NCBI GenBank assembly: GCA_003564775.1
Contig: PXEI01000355.1
Location: 1-16,242 of the forward strand
Direction of reading: 5' to 3'
From: Spirochaetaceae bacterium
Lineage (GTDB): Bacteria > Spirochaetota > Spirochaetia > DSM-27196 > SLAA01
DNA: 16,242 nt
Part shown: positions 7,514 to 14,208 of the stretch, in pieces
Layout of the letters: every line of letters starts with the position of its first letter
How positions within the stretch are numbered: the stretch's first letter is position 1
Notes under the pieces: generated by a model
Told to the model about the DNA's origin: nothing
The model's database searches: none
The model's input: the letters and a program-made list of their open reading frames with translations, nothing else
Program-made: the position numbers and the translations under genes

Positions 7514-8029
7514 GTGAGAATACACCCAATGCTTGGTGTGCAGATCCTTACTCCTCTTCTTGTACTGTTCGTTGTCCTGTTTACCCGTCCGGTGCTACTG
7601 TCTGCTCAGGGGCCGCCTGCAGACCTCAGTGACGCATGGTTGCTGCAGCAGGGGCCTCTGCGACGTACTCAGATCAACTTCCTGGATGCAGCCGTTCCGC
7701 ACCAGCACCTCACGTATTCCAAAGATCAGCGCGAGGTTGAGCTTGTCTATACCCGAGAGGCCTTTGCTGCCCCGGAGGACTGGGAGGCGTTTAGCTGTCC
7801 CGGCGTAACCCTCAGGGTATCGCGGCGTCCTGAGCGGCTGTTGTCGGCCTACACGCACGACGCCAGCCGACACTTTGTCTTTGCCTTTTCTGTGTGGGAG
7901 GGCGAACGGAGGGTCGCATTAGAGCAACCCGACTGTGCCTTTGTAACCGATCTTCTAAGCGAGTTCCGTTTTTTCGGCGGACTCACCCCACGGGAGCCAA
8001 TGCCCGCGCCCTTTCCCGCCGCATTCTAG
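7514..8029 (+). CDS. Predicted secreted protein of unknown function
   Basis: I do not recognise a family. The 171-aa product begins with a hydrophobic segment (residues 10-29) ending in VLLSAQG, which looks like a Sec signal peptide cleaved near Ala31. The mature part of about 140 residues contains two cysteines (in FSCPG and QPDCAF) that could form a disulfide, and a Pro-rich tail (PMPAPFP). I give the GTG at 7514 as the start because it supplies a positively charged n-region (MRIH). The ATG at 7529, with GGTGAG 10 nt upstream, is an alternative. The gene follows glmS by 8 nt, so it is probably in that operon; a cell-envelope role is only a guess from this context. It converges on the TPR lipoprotein gene. 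Confidence 0.72.
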   Translation: MRIHPMLGVQILTPLLVLFVVLFTRPVLLSAQGPPADLSDAWLLQQGPLRRTQINFLDAAVPHQHLTYSKDQREVELVYTREAFAAPEDWEAFSCPGVTLRVSRRPERLLSAYTHDASRHFVFAFSVWEGERRVALEQPDCAFVTDLLSEFRFFGGLTPREPMPAPFPAAF

Positions 8030-8032
8030 ACA

Positions 8033-8452
8033 TCAACCGGCATCCACCGGGACTCGTCCGGTCTCCTGGGGAATGATTTCATAAAGCAGTCGCTCTGAAA
8101 GAATTCGCGGCCAGTCAGGCATCTGATCCGACTCGGGGGAGTCGTAGCGCGCCAGGAGATCCTGGAACTTGCGTTCAGCAACGCTGTACTCGCCCCGTTT
8201 GTAATAGATGAAGGCAATCTCATACTCGGCCGCCGGGCCGTAATGAAGGTCCTCCGGGTTACGTTCCAGAAATACCTCGTAGTAGGTAAGGGCTGTGTCC
8301 CACCTGCGGGCGTCGGTGGCTTCCTGCCCACGACGAAAGAACTCCATAGGGGTGAGGTCTTCAGGAATTTCGTCCGGTGCAGGTGGTGTGCGACATGCAA
8401 CAAGGCCTAGCAGAAGAACTGCAGCGACGGCAAAAAACAACGGCTGTTTCAT
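8033..8452 (-). CDS. Small TPR-containing lipoprotein
   Basis: The 139-aa product is a predicted lipoprotein. The signal peptide is MKQPLFFAVAAVLLLG with lipobox LVAC and lipidated Cys20. The mature part contains two TPR-like helix pairs, around FFRRGQEATDARRWDTALTYYEVFL and AAEYEIAFIYYKRGEYSVAERKFQDLLARY. The arrangement recalls BamD/YfiO-type adaptors but is much shorter (BamD has five repeats), so I do not assign that function. A partner-binding role in the periplasm is the safest inference. AGGGAG lies 7 nt before the ATG. The stop is 3 nt from the stop of the convergent secreted-protein gene, with no terminator between them. Confidence 0.82.
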   Translation of the reverse strand: MKQPLFFAVAAVLLLGLVACRTPPAPDEIPEDLTPMEFFRRGQEATDARRWDTALTYYEVFLERNPEDLHYGPAAEYEIAFIYYKRGEYSVAERKFQDLLARYDSPESDQMPDWPRILSERLLYEIIPQETGRVPVDAG

Positions 8453-8471
8453 GGTGTACTCCCTTAATGAA

Positions 8472-8501
8472 ACGGTAGCATGTGCCAGCTTACAATATCA
8501 A
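8472..8501 (-). promoter_or_regulatory. Possible promoter of the TPR lipoprotein gene
   Basis: On the minus strand, TTGATA (8501-8496) is followed after 18 nt by TACCGT (8477-8472), preceded by TGC as an extended -10. Transcription would start near 8465, 13 nt before the start codon. The -10 match is modest. Confidence 0.4.
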
Positions 8502-8508
8502 GTCGGGC

Positions 8509-8537
8509 TTGCCGAGAGTTGTGTTCACGGTTAGAAT
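8509..8537 (+). promoter_or_regulatory. Promoter of the DUF554 gene, predicting a leaderless mRNA
   Basis: TTGCCG (8509-8514), a 17-nt spacer and TAGAAT (8532-8537) form a strong promoter. Counting 7 nt from the last base of the -10 places +1 at 8544, exactly the A of the start ATG. No Shine-Dalgarno sequence precedes the gene, which agrees with leaderless translation. Confidence 0.6.
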
Positions 8538-8543
8538 CCGCGC

Positions 8544-9242
8544 ATGCTTGGAACAATTGTTAACACCATCGCGATTCTGGTCGGGTCCGTAATTGGACTT
8601 GTGTTTCATAAGCACATCCATGAGGGTTTGCGCGGGGTCGTGTTCACCGGTACCGGACTTGTTGCACTGGTAATTGGTGTGGGAATGGCGCTTGAGTCAC
8701 AGAGGATCTTGTATCTGGCACTGTCACTGGTTCTGGGAGGAATTCTGGGTGATAGGTTAGGCATTGAAAACCGGATTCTGGCCTTCGGTGAGTACCTGCG
8801 GCGCCGTTTTGTCTCCGGGGCAGGCGAGGGGCAGTTTGCGGCTGGCTTCCTCACTTCATCGGTTCTTTACTGCGTTGGCGCCATGGCCATTATTGGAGCC
8901 TTTCGGGCGGGAGTAGACGGTGACTACGAGTTGCTTTTTACCAAGTCGGTCATGGATGGATTCATGTCTATTCTGCTGGCCGGTGCAATGGGTATTGGGG
9001 TTGCGTTTTCCGCCTTGTCAGTTCTTCTGTATCAAGGAGCGCTGACATTGTTGTCGGTGCAACTGCGGCCCCTGGTGAGCGAGCTTGTCTTGTCGGAACT
9101 CACCGGTGTCGGCGGAACACTCGTCATCATGATCGGACTGAACCTGTTGGCCTTGAAGGAGATAAAAACAGCAAACTTCCTGCCTTCAATGGTGTTTGTT
9201 GTGCTCTTTGTGGCCCTTGATCCTTTTCTGCCTATAGCCTAG
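8544..9242 (+). CDS. DUF554 family membrane protein
   Basis: The 232-aa product is a polytopic inner-membrane protein of the DUF554 family (YdfK/YqgA type), whose function is not established; transport has been suggested from its shape. The N-terminus MLGTIVNTIAILVGSVIGL, the LALSLVLGGILGDRLGIE segment, the charged loop LRRRF, then ASSVLYCVGAMAI-type helices (actual text SSVLYCVGAMAIIGAF) and the C-terminal LPSMVFVVLFVAL are typical. I count about six to seven hydrophobic segments. The length is normal for the family. The start is supported by the promoter geometry rather than by a ribosome site. The gene is convergent with the glucan phosphorylase gene. Confidence 0.85.
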   Translation: MLGTIVNTIAILVGSVIGLVFHKHIHEGLRGVVFTGTGLVALVIGVGMALESQRILYLALSLVLGGILGDRLGIENRILAFGEYLRRRFVSGAGEGQFAAGFLTSSVLYCVGAMAIIGAFRAGVDGDYELLFTKSVMDGFMSILLAGAMGIGVAFSALSVLLYQGALTLLSVQLRPLVSELVLSELTGVGGTLVIMIGLNLLALKEIKTANFLPSMVFVVLFVALDPFLPIA

Positions 9243-9254
9243 GCGACGTAACAC

Positions 9255-9286
9255 AAAAAAGGGGCAGCCGCGTCGGCGACTGCCCC
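9255..9286 (-). terminator. Intrinsic terminator of the glucan phosphorylase gene
   Basis: On the minus strand, GGGGCAG pairs with CTGCCCC (7-bp GC-rich stem with a further CCG/CGG mini-stem inside) and is followed directly by TTTTTT. It lies about 57 nt beyond the TAA at 9344, the natural end of the full-length glgP frame. In the plus direction no T-run follows, so it serves the minus-strand gene mainly. Confidence 0.85.
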
Positions 9287-9343
9287 TCAATTAAGCTAAA
9301 CAATGACGGTGTGTGAACTAAACAGTGGCCGCGTGGTGCGGTA

Positions 9344-9787
9344 TTAGCTCCACCGAACCATTCCTGGCAAGAACTCATGCACAAGGTCGTCACACTTGGG
9401 AAGAATACGAACAGCGTAGCCCTGCTGTCCAGCTTCAACAATCGTGGCCGCAATCTTGTAGCGGTACACCTCACCTTCCTTTTTCACCAGGTTCATCTCA
9501 ATGCGTGTGGGGCTTTCTATCTCGCCCTTGGAGCCGATCTTTCCGTAGTACAGCTCTACCTTTACATCCTCGGGCTTCAGTTTGCCTAACTCAATCAGTG
9601 CTTCGGTGCTGAGTTTCTCACCTACATTCAGCGCCGAGCCATGTTTGCGTTGTATCTCCTTGACGCGGGTATGCTCCCACTCCTTCTCCAGGCGGGCTGT
9701 GAGCCCTGCTACGCGCTTTGCCGCCGCATAGTCGTCGGCAGAGATACGGGTGAAGTTTTCAAGCGCCGGAATGTAGAAGTTTTCGGC
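9344..9787 (-). pseudogene. glgP: 3' part of glgP, cut off by an in-frame stop
   Basis: This stretch has no start codon of its own near its 5' end, but it reads on from codon 699 of the phosphorylase in the same frame, without any other stop, for 147 residues. The translation begins AENFYIPALENFTRIS and ends LVHEFLPGMVRWS. It includes a Lys/Glu-rich linker and a beta-rich segment (VKVELYYGKIG, YRYKIAATIVEAGQQG). This is the usual C-terminal module of the roughly 840-residue bacterial alpha-glucan phosphorylases. The joined frame would be 845 codons, the expected family length. Codon use is unchanged across the stop and the terminator sits just after 9344, so the decay, if real, is recent. The alternatives are a sequencing error or stop readthrough. 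Confidence 0.8.
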
Positions 9788-11881
9788 TTACTCGCGGAGC
9801 ATGCGAATAGATGAAAAGTCGGCACCAACTTCCTGCATCGAGTTCTTCATCATCTTGATCCAGTCACGGGGCAAGCCGTCACGGCCGCGGTCATAGTAGG
9901 TTGGCACTATTTCTTGCTCAAGCAGGTTATAAAGCGCTTTGCTTTCAATTTCATCCTGCATCTCGGAGTCTTCGTACTCCTCTCCATTGCCTATCGCCCA
10001 ACCAATACCCGGGTTGTAGGCCTCCGCCCACCAGCCGTCGAGCACCGAACAGTTAAGGACGCCGTTAATGGCGGCCTTCATACCGCTGGTACCGCTTGCT
10101 TCAAGCGGGCGCCGCGGCGTATTGAGCCACACATCACTTCCGGACACCAGGTATTTTGCCATGTTCATGTCGTAGTTCTCAAGGAAAAGAATACGGCTGC
10201 GCACCTCGGGGCGATTCGCAAAATGAACAATCTCCTTAATCATGTTCTTGCCCGGAATATCATGTGGGTGGGCCTTGCCAGCAAAAATGATCTGTATAGG
10301 TCGCTCGGTGTCTGACAGTAGCTTCATGAGTCGTTCCGGGTCACGGAAAAGGAGCGTTCCACGCTTGTAGGTGGCAAACCGTCGTGCAAAACTAATAGTG
10401 AGAACGTACGGTGAGAGCACCTCGTCGGCCTGAAGCAGACGGCTACCGCTGACTCCGCGACCTTCTAGTTGGCTTCGGAGCCGTTGTCGAGAATAACTCA
10501 CCAGCCGTGACTTGCGGCGTTCATGGGTGCGCCATAGTTCCTCGTCGGAAATGCGGTCCATCCGTTTCCAGATGTCCAGGTGAGTGGGCTCATCGTAGAA
10601 TCTTGGCCCAAAGTACCTGTCAAGGAGATCGGACAGGTCATGGGAAAGCCAACTGCGAACATGTACACCGTTGGTGATACTGGTGATGGGGAGCTCGCTT
10701 TTTGGCAGCTCCGGCCAGACACCGGCCCACATGTCCTGGGATATGTCACCGTGCAGGCTGCTTACCCCGTTATTATACGCAGAGAGCCGTAGCGCCAAGA
10801 CCGTCATGCAGAAATGCTCAAGCTGATCGGCAGGATTCTCGCGGCCAAGAGCCATGAAGGAATCCCAGGTCATTCCGGTTCCGGCTGTGACACTGGGGTA
10901 GTACTTCTCCATGATGTCGAGGGCAAATCTCTCGTTACCTGCAGGGACCGGCGTATGGGTGGTAAAAATATTGGTCGGCCACACGGCTTGAATGGCTTCC
11001 CGCATGCTCAGGCCTTCATTCACCATGTGTTCACGAATGCGTTCAATTCCTAGAAATGCTGAGTGACCCTCGTTCATGTGAGTGACAGCCGGATTAATTC
11101 CTACTGCACGCAGGGCGCGAATACCGCCGATACCAAGGAGAATTTCCTGGCGTATGCGGGTCTCTTTGCTGCCCCCGTACAGCGTGGCGGTGATCTTACG
11201 GTTTTCTTCGCTGTTTTCCTCAATGTTCGTATCCAGAAGGTACAACGAGTTGCGGCCTACCCGCACTACCCACACTCGCGCAGCCACGATGTTGTCGGCC
11301 ATCTGGACCGTTATCTTTACGTCCTTGCCGTCCTTGTCCAGGCAGCGCTCAACCGGCATGCTGTACCAGTCGTTTTCCGGATACGACTCCTGCTGAAACC
11401 CGTCGGCATTGAGATACTGAACAAAGTATCCTTGCCGGTAGAGCAAGCCTACACCTACCAGCGGCAGACCGAGATCCGAGGCGGACTTCATGTGGTCGCC
11501 CGAGAGAACGCCCAGACCACCCGAGTAAATTGGCAGGCTTACGTCCATGCCGTACTCCATTGAGAAGTAGGCAATGGTGTCCTTGAGACTTCCGGTGTAC
11601 CAGGCGTCACCATCACGATACTTGCGAAAGCGCTCGTATACCGAACTCAGGGCAGCCAAATAGGAGTCGTCGGTAGACTGTCGCTCAAAAGCTTCTTGCG
11701 ACACCATGCCAAGCATCCGTGCCGGGTTTTGTCGGCTGCGCATCCAGGCATCGTAGTCCAGCCGAATGAACAGCATGACCGCGTCGTAGTTCCATGACAA
11801 CCACAGGTTATGCGCCAACTCTTCAAGAGGTTTCAGGGGTTCGGGTATTTCAGGGTGAACCGTATAGGTAATTATGTTCAT
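9788..11881 (-). CDS. glgP: Alpha-glucan (glycogen/maltodextrin) phosphorylase, truncated by a TAA at codon 698
   Basis: The enzyme releases glucose-1-phosphate from alpha-1,4-glucans using PLP. The 697-aa frame carries the diagnostic blocks of the short bacterial phosphorylase family: NLWLSWNYDA, AYFSMEYG, YSGGLGVLSGDHMKSASDLG, VTHMNEGHSAF, FTTHTPVPAGNERF, ITNGVHVRSW, FARRFATYKR, FAGKAHPHD, FLENYDMNMAKYLV and EASGTSGMKAAINGV, where Lys602 is the PLP lysine. The catalytic core is therefore present, but the last 147 residues are lost. The frame stops at RMLRE-TAA where relatives continue with a tyrosine (REY...FY), a one-base change from TAC or TAT. GAGGAG lies 5 nt before the ATG, and a strong promoter is upstream. 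Whether the truncated product folds is unknown. Confidence 0.92.
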   Translation of the reverse strand: MNIITYTVHPEIPEPLKPLEELAHNLWLSWNYDAVMLFIRLDYDAWMRSRQNPARMLGMVSQEAFERQSTDDSYLAALSSVYERFRKYRDGDAWYTGSLKDTIAYFSMEYGMDVSLPIYSGGLGVLSGDHMKSASDLGLPLVGVGLLYRQGYFVQYLNADGFQQESYPENDWYSMPVERCLDKDGKDVKITVQMADNIVAARVWVVRVGRNSLYLLDTNIEENSEENRKITATLYGGSKETRIRQEILLGIGGIRALRAVGINPAVTHMNEGHSAFLGIERIREHMVNEGLSMREAIQAVWPTNIFTTHTPVPAGNERFALDIMEKYYPSVTAGTGMTWDSFMALGRENPADQLEHFCMTVLALRLSAYNNGVSSLHGDISQDMWAGVWPELPKSELPITSITNGVHVRSWLSHDLSDLLDRYFGPRFYDEPTHLDIWKRMDRISDEELWRTHERRKSRLVSYSRQRLRSQLEGRGVSGSRLLQADEVLSPYVLTISFARRFATYKRGTLLFRDPERLMKLLSDTERPIQIIFAGKAHPHDIPGKNMIKEIVHFANRPEVRSRILFLENYDMNMAKYLVSGSDVWLNTPRRPLEASGTSGMKAAINGVLNCSVLDGWWAEAYNPGIGWAIGNGEEYEDSEMQDEIESKALYNLLEQEIVPTYYDRGRDGLPRDWIKMMKNSMQEVGADFSSIRMLRE

Positions 11882-11935
11882 GAATGCTCCTCGTTTGTCT
11901 AACTTCTATTAATTGAGATTTCGGTCTTTGATATG

Positions 11936-11964
11936 ACGATATCGTTGCACCGTCGGTGTGTCAA
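11936..11964 (-). promoter_or_regulatory. glgP promoter with overlapping palindrome
   Basis: On the minus strand, TTGACA (11964-11959), a 17-nt spacer and TATCGT (11941-11936) give a perfect -35 and a fair -10. Transcription would start near 11929, leaving a 48-nt leader. The palindrome ACGATATCGT (11936-11945) covers the -10 and could be a repressor site. Confidence 0.65.
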
Positions 11965-12023
11965 TGACGGAGGCGGAGCACAGTGTAGAGGGCGGCGTTC
12001 AGCCGCTGTCTGGTTCTGGATCA

Positions 12024-13367
12024 TTAATGGGAATCCAGGTCTTCCTCGTGTTCGTCTACTATGGCAATGACCGAACTCACCTCGGCGGTAGACTCAAGAG
12101 CATTGATCTTGTCGCGGGCAGCCAGGACGTCGCGCTCTTTGGCGGTGTGTACTACAACCACCACTGGCACTGGTGCTGCCGATCCACCGTTGTCGGAATC
12201 GGCAGGCTCGTCCTGATGTACCGACGCAATGCTGATTCCGTAGCGCCCAAAAATACTGGTGATGTCGGCAAGTGCTCCCGGGCTGTCGGCCACCATTATT
12301 CGGAGGTAATAACGGCTTTCGAGCTCCGAAACCGGAATAACCTGAGCGGTCTTTGCGACTCCGCGCAGTGCAGGGGAGGAACGGTAGACGGTAGGCATTG
12401 CGCCTATGCCAATGGAGATGATGTCGGCGACTACGGCCGAGCCAGTCGGCATGCCACCAGCGCCGCGTCCGTAATACATGGTATGCCCGGTGGTGTTGCC
12501 ATATACGCTCACTGCGTTGAAGGGGCCGGAAACCCAGGCTAGCGGGTGTTCCTTGGCAATGAATGCCGGGCGTACCCGAAGCATGACACCGTTCTCGCGG
12601 CGGTCGGCAATGGCCAGTAGCTTCACTGCGTACCCAAGTCGAGAGGCATACAAGACATCCTTAAGATCAAGGCTGTCGATACCGGATACAGGAATGCCGT
12701 CGAACTCAACAGCTACACCAAAAGCGAGTGAGGCCATGATTGCAATTTTGTGCGCCGAGTCTACACCACTCACATCAAGAGTGGGATCAGCCTCTGCCAG
12801 CCCAGCCTTCTGGGCTTGTGCCAGGGCGGTCGGGTAGTCGGCACCATGGTGGATCATCTCGGTGAGGATGTAGTTGCAGGTTCCGTTCACAATGCCGTAA
12901 ATTGCATCTACCCTATTAGCTGAAAGGCCGTCATACAACGCCCGAATAATGGGGATCCCACCGCCGCAACTGGCCTCGAATCCAATGCATACCCCGTTAT
13001 CTGCGGCAAGCGCCAGGAGCTCGGCACCATGATGGGCAAGTAGTGCCTTGTTGGCGGTGACAACGTGTTTGCCCGCGCGCAGCGCCTGTTCAATAATGGA
13101 CTTGGCCGCGGTAAGGCCTCCGACCAGTTCGAGAATGACCTCTACCTCCGGGTCGGCGCAGACGACCGCAAGGTCGGATGTGCGCGCGGCGTCAGTTAGT
13201 CCGAGTTCATCTGCACGAACATAACTCCGATCCACAATATGGAGTAACCGCAGCTCCACGCCTGTGCGTGCAGCAATCTCCTGGGCATCATGTACAATAA
13301 TCTTTGCGGCCGCGCCGCCGACCGTACCACAGCCGACCAACGCTACACCAATGGTTTTTGTTGACAT
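12024..13367 (-). CDS. hom: Homoserine dehydrogenase with C-terminal ACT domain
   Basis: The enzyme reduces aspartate semialdehyde to homoserine, the branch point to threonine and methionine. The product is 447 aa, the normal length for the monofunctional form. In order it shows the Rossmann loop VALVGCGTVGG, VVTANKALLAHHG, GGGIPIIRAL, GIVNGTCNYILTEM, the catalytic segment AEADPTLDVSGVDSAHK, and YGRGAGGMPTGSAVVADI. A regulatory ACT domain runs from about residue 355 (YYLRIMVADSPGALADI) to the end. It carries a Gly/Ser/Pro-rich insertion (about 390-402) in its middle loop. An ACT domain usually means feedback control by threonine. GAGGAT lies 5 nt before the ATG, and the gene has its own promoter. 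A 142-nt gap containing the glgP promoter separates it from glgP. Confidence 0.96.
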   Translation of the reverse strand: MSTKTIGVALVGCGTVGGAAAKIIVHDAQEIAARTGVELRLLHIVDRSYVRADELGLTDAARTSDLAVVCADPEVEVILELVGGLTAAKSIIEQALRAGKHVVTANKALLAHHGAELLALAADNGVCIGFEASCGGGIPIIRALYDGLSANRVDAIYGIVNGTCNYILTEMIHHGADYPTALAQAQKAGLAEADPTLDVSGVDSAHKIAIMASLAFGVAVEFDGIPVSGIDSLDLKDVLYASRLGYAVKLLAIADRRENGVMLRVRPAFIAKEHPLAWVSGPFNAVSVYGNTTGHTMYYGRGAGGMPTGSAVVADIISIGIGAMPTVYRSSPALRGVAKTAQVIPVSELESRYYLRIMVADSPGALADITSIFGRYGISIASVHQDEPADSDNGGSAAPVPVVVVVHTAKERDVLAARDKINALESTAEVSSVIAIVDEHEEDLDSH

Positions 13368-13391
13368 ATACTATCCTCGCGTCTGCCGAGC

Positions 13392-13420
13392 ATACTACGC
13401 AGCACCCAAGGCGCTGTCAA
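13392..13420 (-). promoter_or_regulatory. hom promoter
   Basis: On the minus strand, TTGACA (13420-13415), a 17-nt spacer and TAGTAT (13397-13392) fit the consensus closely. Transcription would start near 13385, giving an 18-nt leader with the GAGGAT ribosome site. Confidence 0.7.
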
Positions 13421-13442
13421 CCGCGGGGCCCTTCGTTGACAG
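13414..13442. repeat. 8-bp inverted repeat CTGTCAAC / GTTGACAG between hom and the HAD gene
   Basis: CTGTCAAC (13414-13421) and GTTGACAG (13435-13442) are perfectly complementary around a 13-nt spacer. The left arm contains the -35 of hom; the right arm is part of the first 18-bp tandem unit. A further GTTGACAG copy stands at 13471-13478. A regulator bound to this motif would cover the hom -35 and could affect both directions. Confidence 0.5.
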
Positions 13443-13482
13443 TGGCCTTTTCCTTGACGGCGGGGCCTTCGTTGACAGCGGC
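13429..13482 (+). repeat. Three tandem 18-bp repeats in the hom/HAD intergenic region
   Basis: The units are CCCTTCGTTGACAGTGGC, CTTTTCCTTGACGGCGGG and GCCTTCGTTGACAGCGGC. Units 1 and 3 differ at 3 of 18 positions (bases 1, 2 and 15); unit 2 is more diverged. Each holds a TTGACA or TTGACG hexamer. The third supplies the -35 of the candidate HAD promoter. If the upstream frame were translated it would read PFVDSG, LFLDGG, AFVDSG, but I regard the region as non-coding. Confidence 0.65.
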
Positions 13483-13500
13483 GGCAAAAGCATCTACAAG
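13472..13500 (+). promoter_or_regulatory. Possible promoter of the HAD/ParB-like/radical SAM cluster
   Basis: TTGACA (13472-13477) in the third tandem unit is followed after 17 nt by TACAAG (13495-13500). Seven nt after the -10 is 13507, the A of the HAD start codon, so a leaderless mRNA is predicted, as for the DUF554 gene. The last -10 base is G instead of T, which weakens the call. Confidence 0.4.
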
Positions 13501-13506
13501 AGTGCT

Positions 13507-14208
13507 ATGCGCTATGAACTGCTGTTGCTGGATCTTGACGGCACGCTTCTTGACTACAACGCGGGTGAGCGCCATGCACTCCGGCAGGTGTTTCGTGACC
13601 TGCGCCTCCCCTTTGACGAGCAGCTTCATCCGCACGTGTATCGCCAGATCAACAACGAGTTGTGGAATAAGTACGAAGCCGGTCGCATAGATCGCGAACA
13701 GCTCCGCCACACGCGGTTCAGGCGGTTTTTTGGCGAGATCGGCCTGAGTCCGGATCCCGATGAGTTCAGCCAGCGCTATCTCGACGCTTTGGCCGCCTCG
13801 GCGTTTCTGGAGGACGGCGCTCGTGAGCTTCTGGACACCTTGTATGGGCGCTTTTCACTTGCGGTTGTGAGTAACGGCTTTGCCGCGGTACAGTATCCAC
13901 GGCTTGAGCAGGCTCGCATCCGGAACTACTTCGATGCAGTTATCCTGTCTGACGAGGTGCAATGCCGCAAGCCCGAGCGCGCCATTTTTGATGCGGCGTT
14001 ACGGCACCCTGGACTGCGTTGTAAATCCGAGCCAGATAGATCGCGCTGCCTGATGGTAGGTGATGGAATCTACTCCGACATCGCGGGAGCTCTAGCCTAC
14101 GGTATGGACAGCTGTTGGTATAATCCGCAGGGGCTGGAGTTTCCTTTGGAACAACAACCAACCTATGAGGTTTCGCGCTTGAGTGAGGTGCCCGAATGCC
14201 TGTTGTAG
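13507..14208 (+). CDS. HAD hydrolase, YjjG/YfnB-like nucleotidase
   Basis: The 233-aa protein is a class IA HAD phosphatase. Motif I is LLLLDLDGTLLDYN (nucleophile Asp9, acid Asp11), motif II is VVSNGF, motif III includes the Lys in CRKPERAIFDAAL, and motif IV is MVGDGIYSDIAGA. The helical cap contains INNELWNKYEAGRI and REQLRHTRF, as in YjjG-type pyrimidine 5'-nucleotidases, which remove phosphate from dUMP and related, including damaged, nucleotides. I place the start at 13507, right before the first strand. The frame is open back to 13264, but that part overlaps the hom coding region and the promoters. There is no strong ribosome site. The gene overlaps the ParB-like gene by 13 nt. Confidence 0.88.
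   Translation: MRYELLLLDLDGTLLDYNAGERHALRQVFRDLRLPFDEQLHPHVYRQINNELWNKYEAGRIDREQLRHTRFRRFFGEIGLSPDPDEFSQRYLDALAASAFLEDGARELLDTLYGRFSLAVVSNGFAAVQYPRLEQARIRNYFDAVILSDEVQCRKPERAIFDAALRHPGLRCKSEPDRSRCLMVGDGIYSDIAGALAYGMDSCWYNPQGLEFPLEQQPTYEVSRLSEVPECLL

Noticed and set aside
8033..8452. Assignment of the TPR lipoprotein as BamD
   Set aside because: It is only 139 aa with about two repeats; BamD has five TPRs and about 240 residues.
9325..9612. Plus-strand open frames downstream of the DUF554 gene
   Set aside because: The minus strand here carries the in-frame 3' part of glgP with clear family resemblance; the plus-strand frames are its shadow.
9788..9790. Recoding of TAA as an amino acid by a changed genetic code
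   Set aside because: TAA ends trpCF, glmS, the cNMP-binding regulator gene and hom at positions expected for those families, so it is a normal stop here.
11063..11563. 166-codon open frame on the plus strand inside glgP
   Set aside because: It is antisense to conserved phosphorylase motifs and lacks any recognisable domain.
11958..12542. 194-codon open frame on the plus strand over the end of hom
   Set aside because: It is antisense to the ACT domain of hom, shows no family features, and begins in the glgP promoter region.
13264..13506. N-terminal extension of the HAD protein
   Set aside because: It overlaps the 5' end of hom and both promoters, has low-complexity repeat sequence, and HAD motif I fits a start at 13507.
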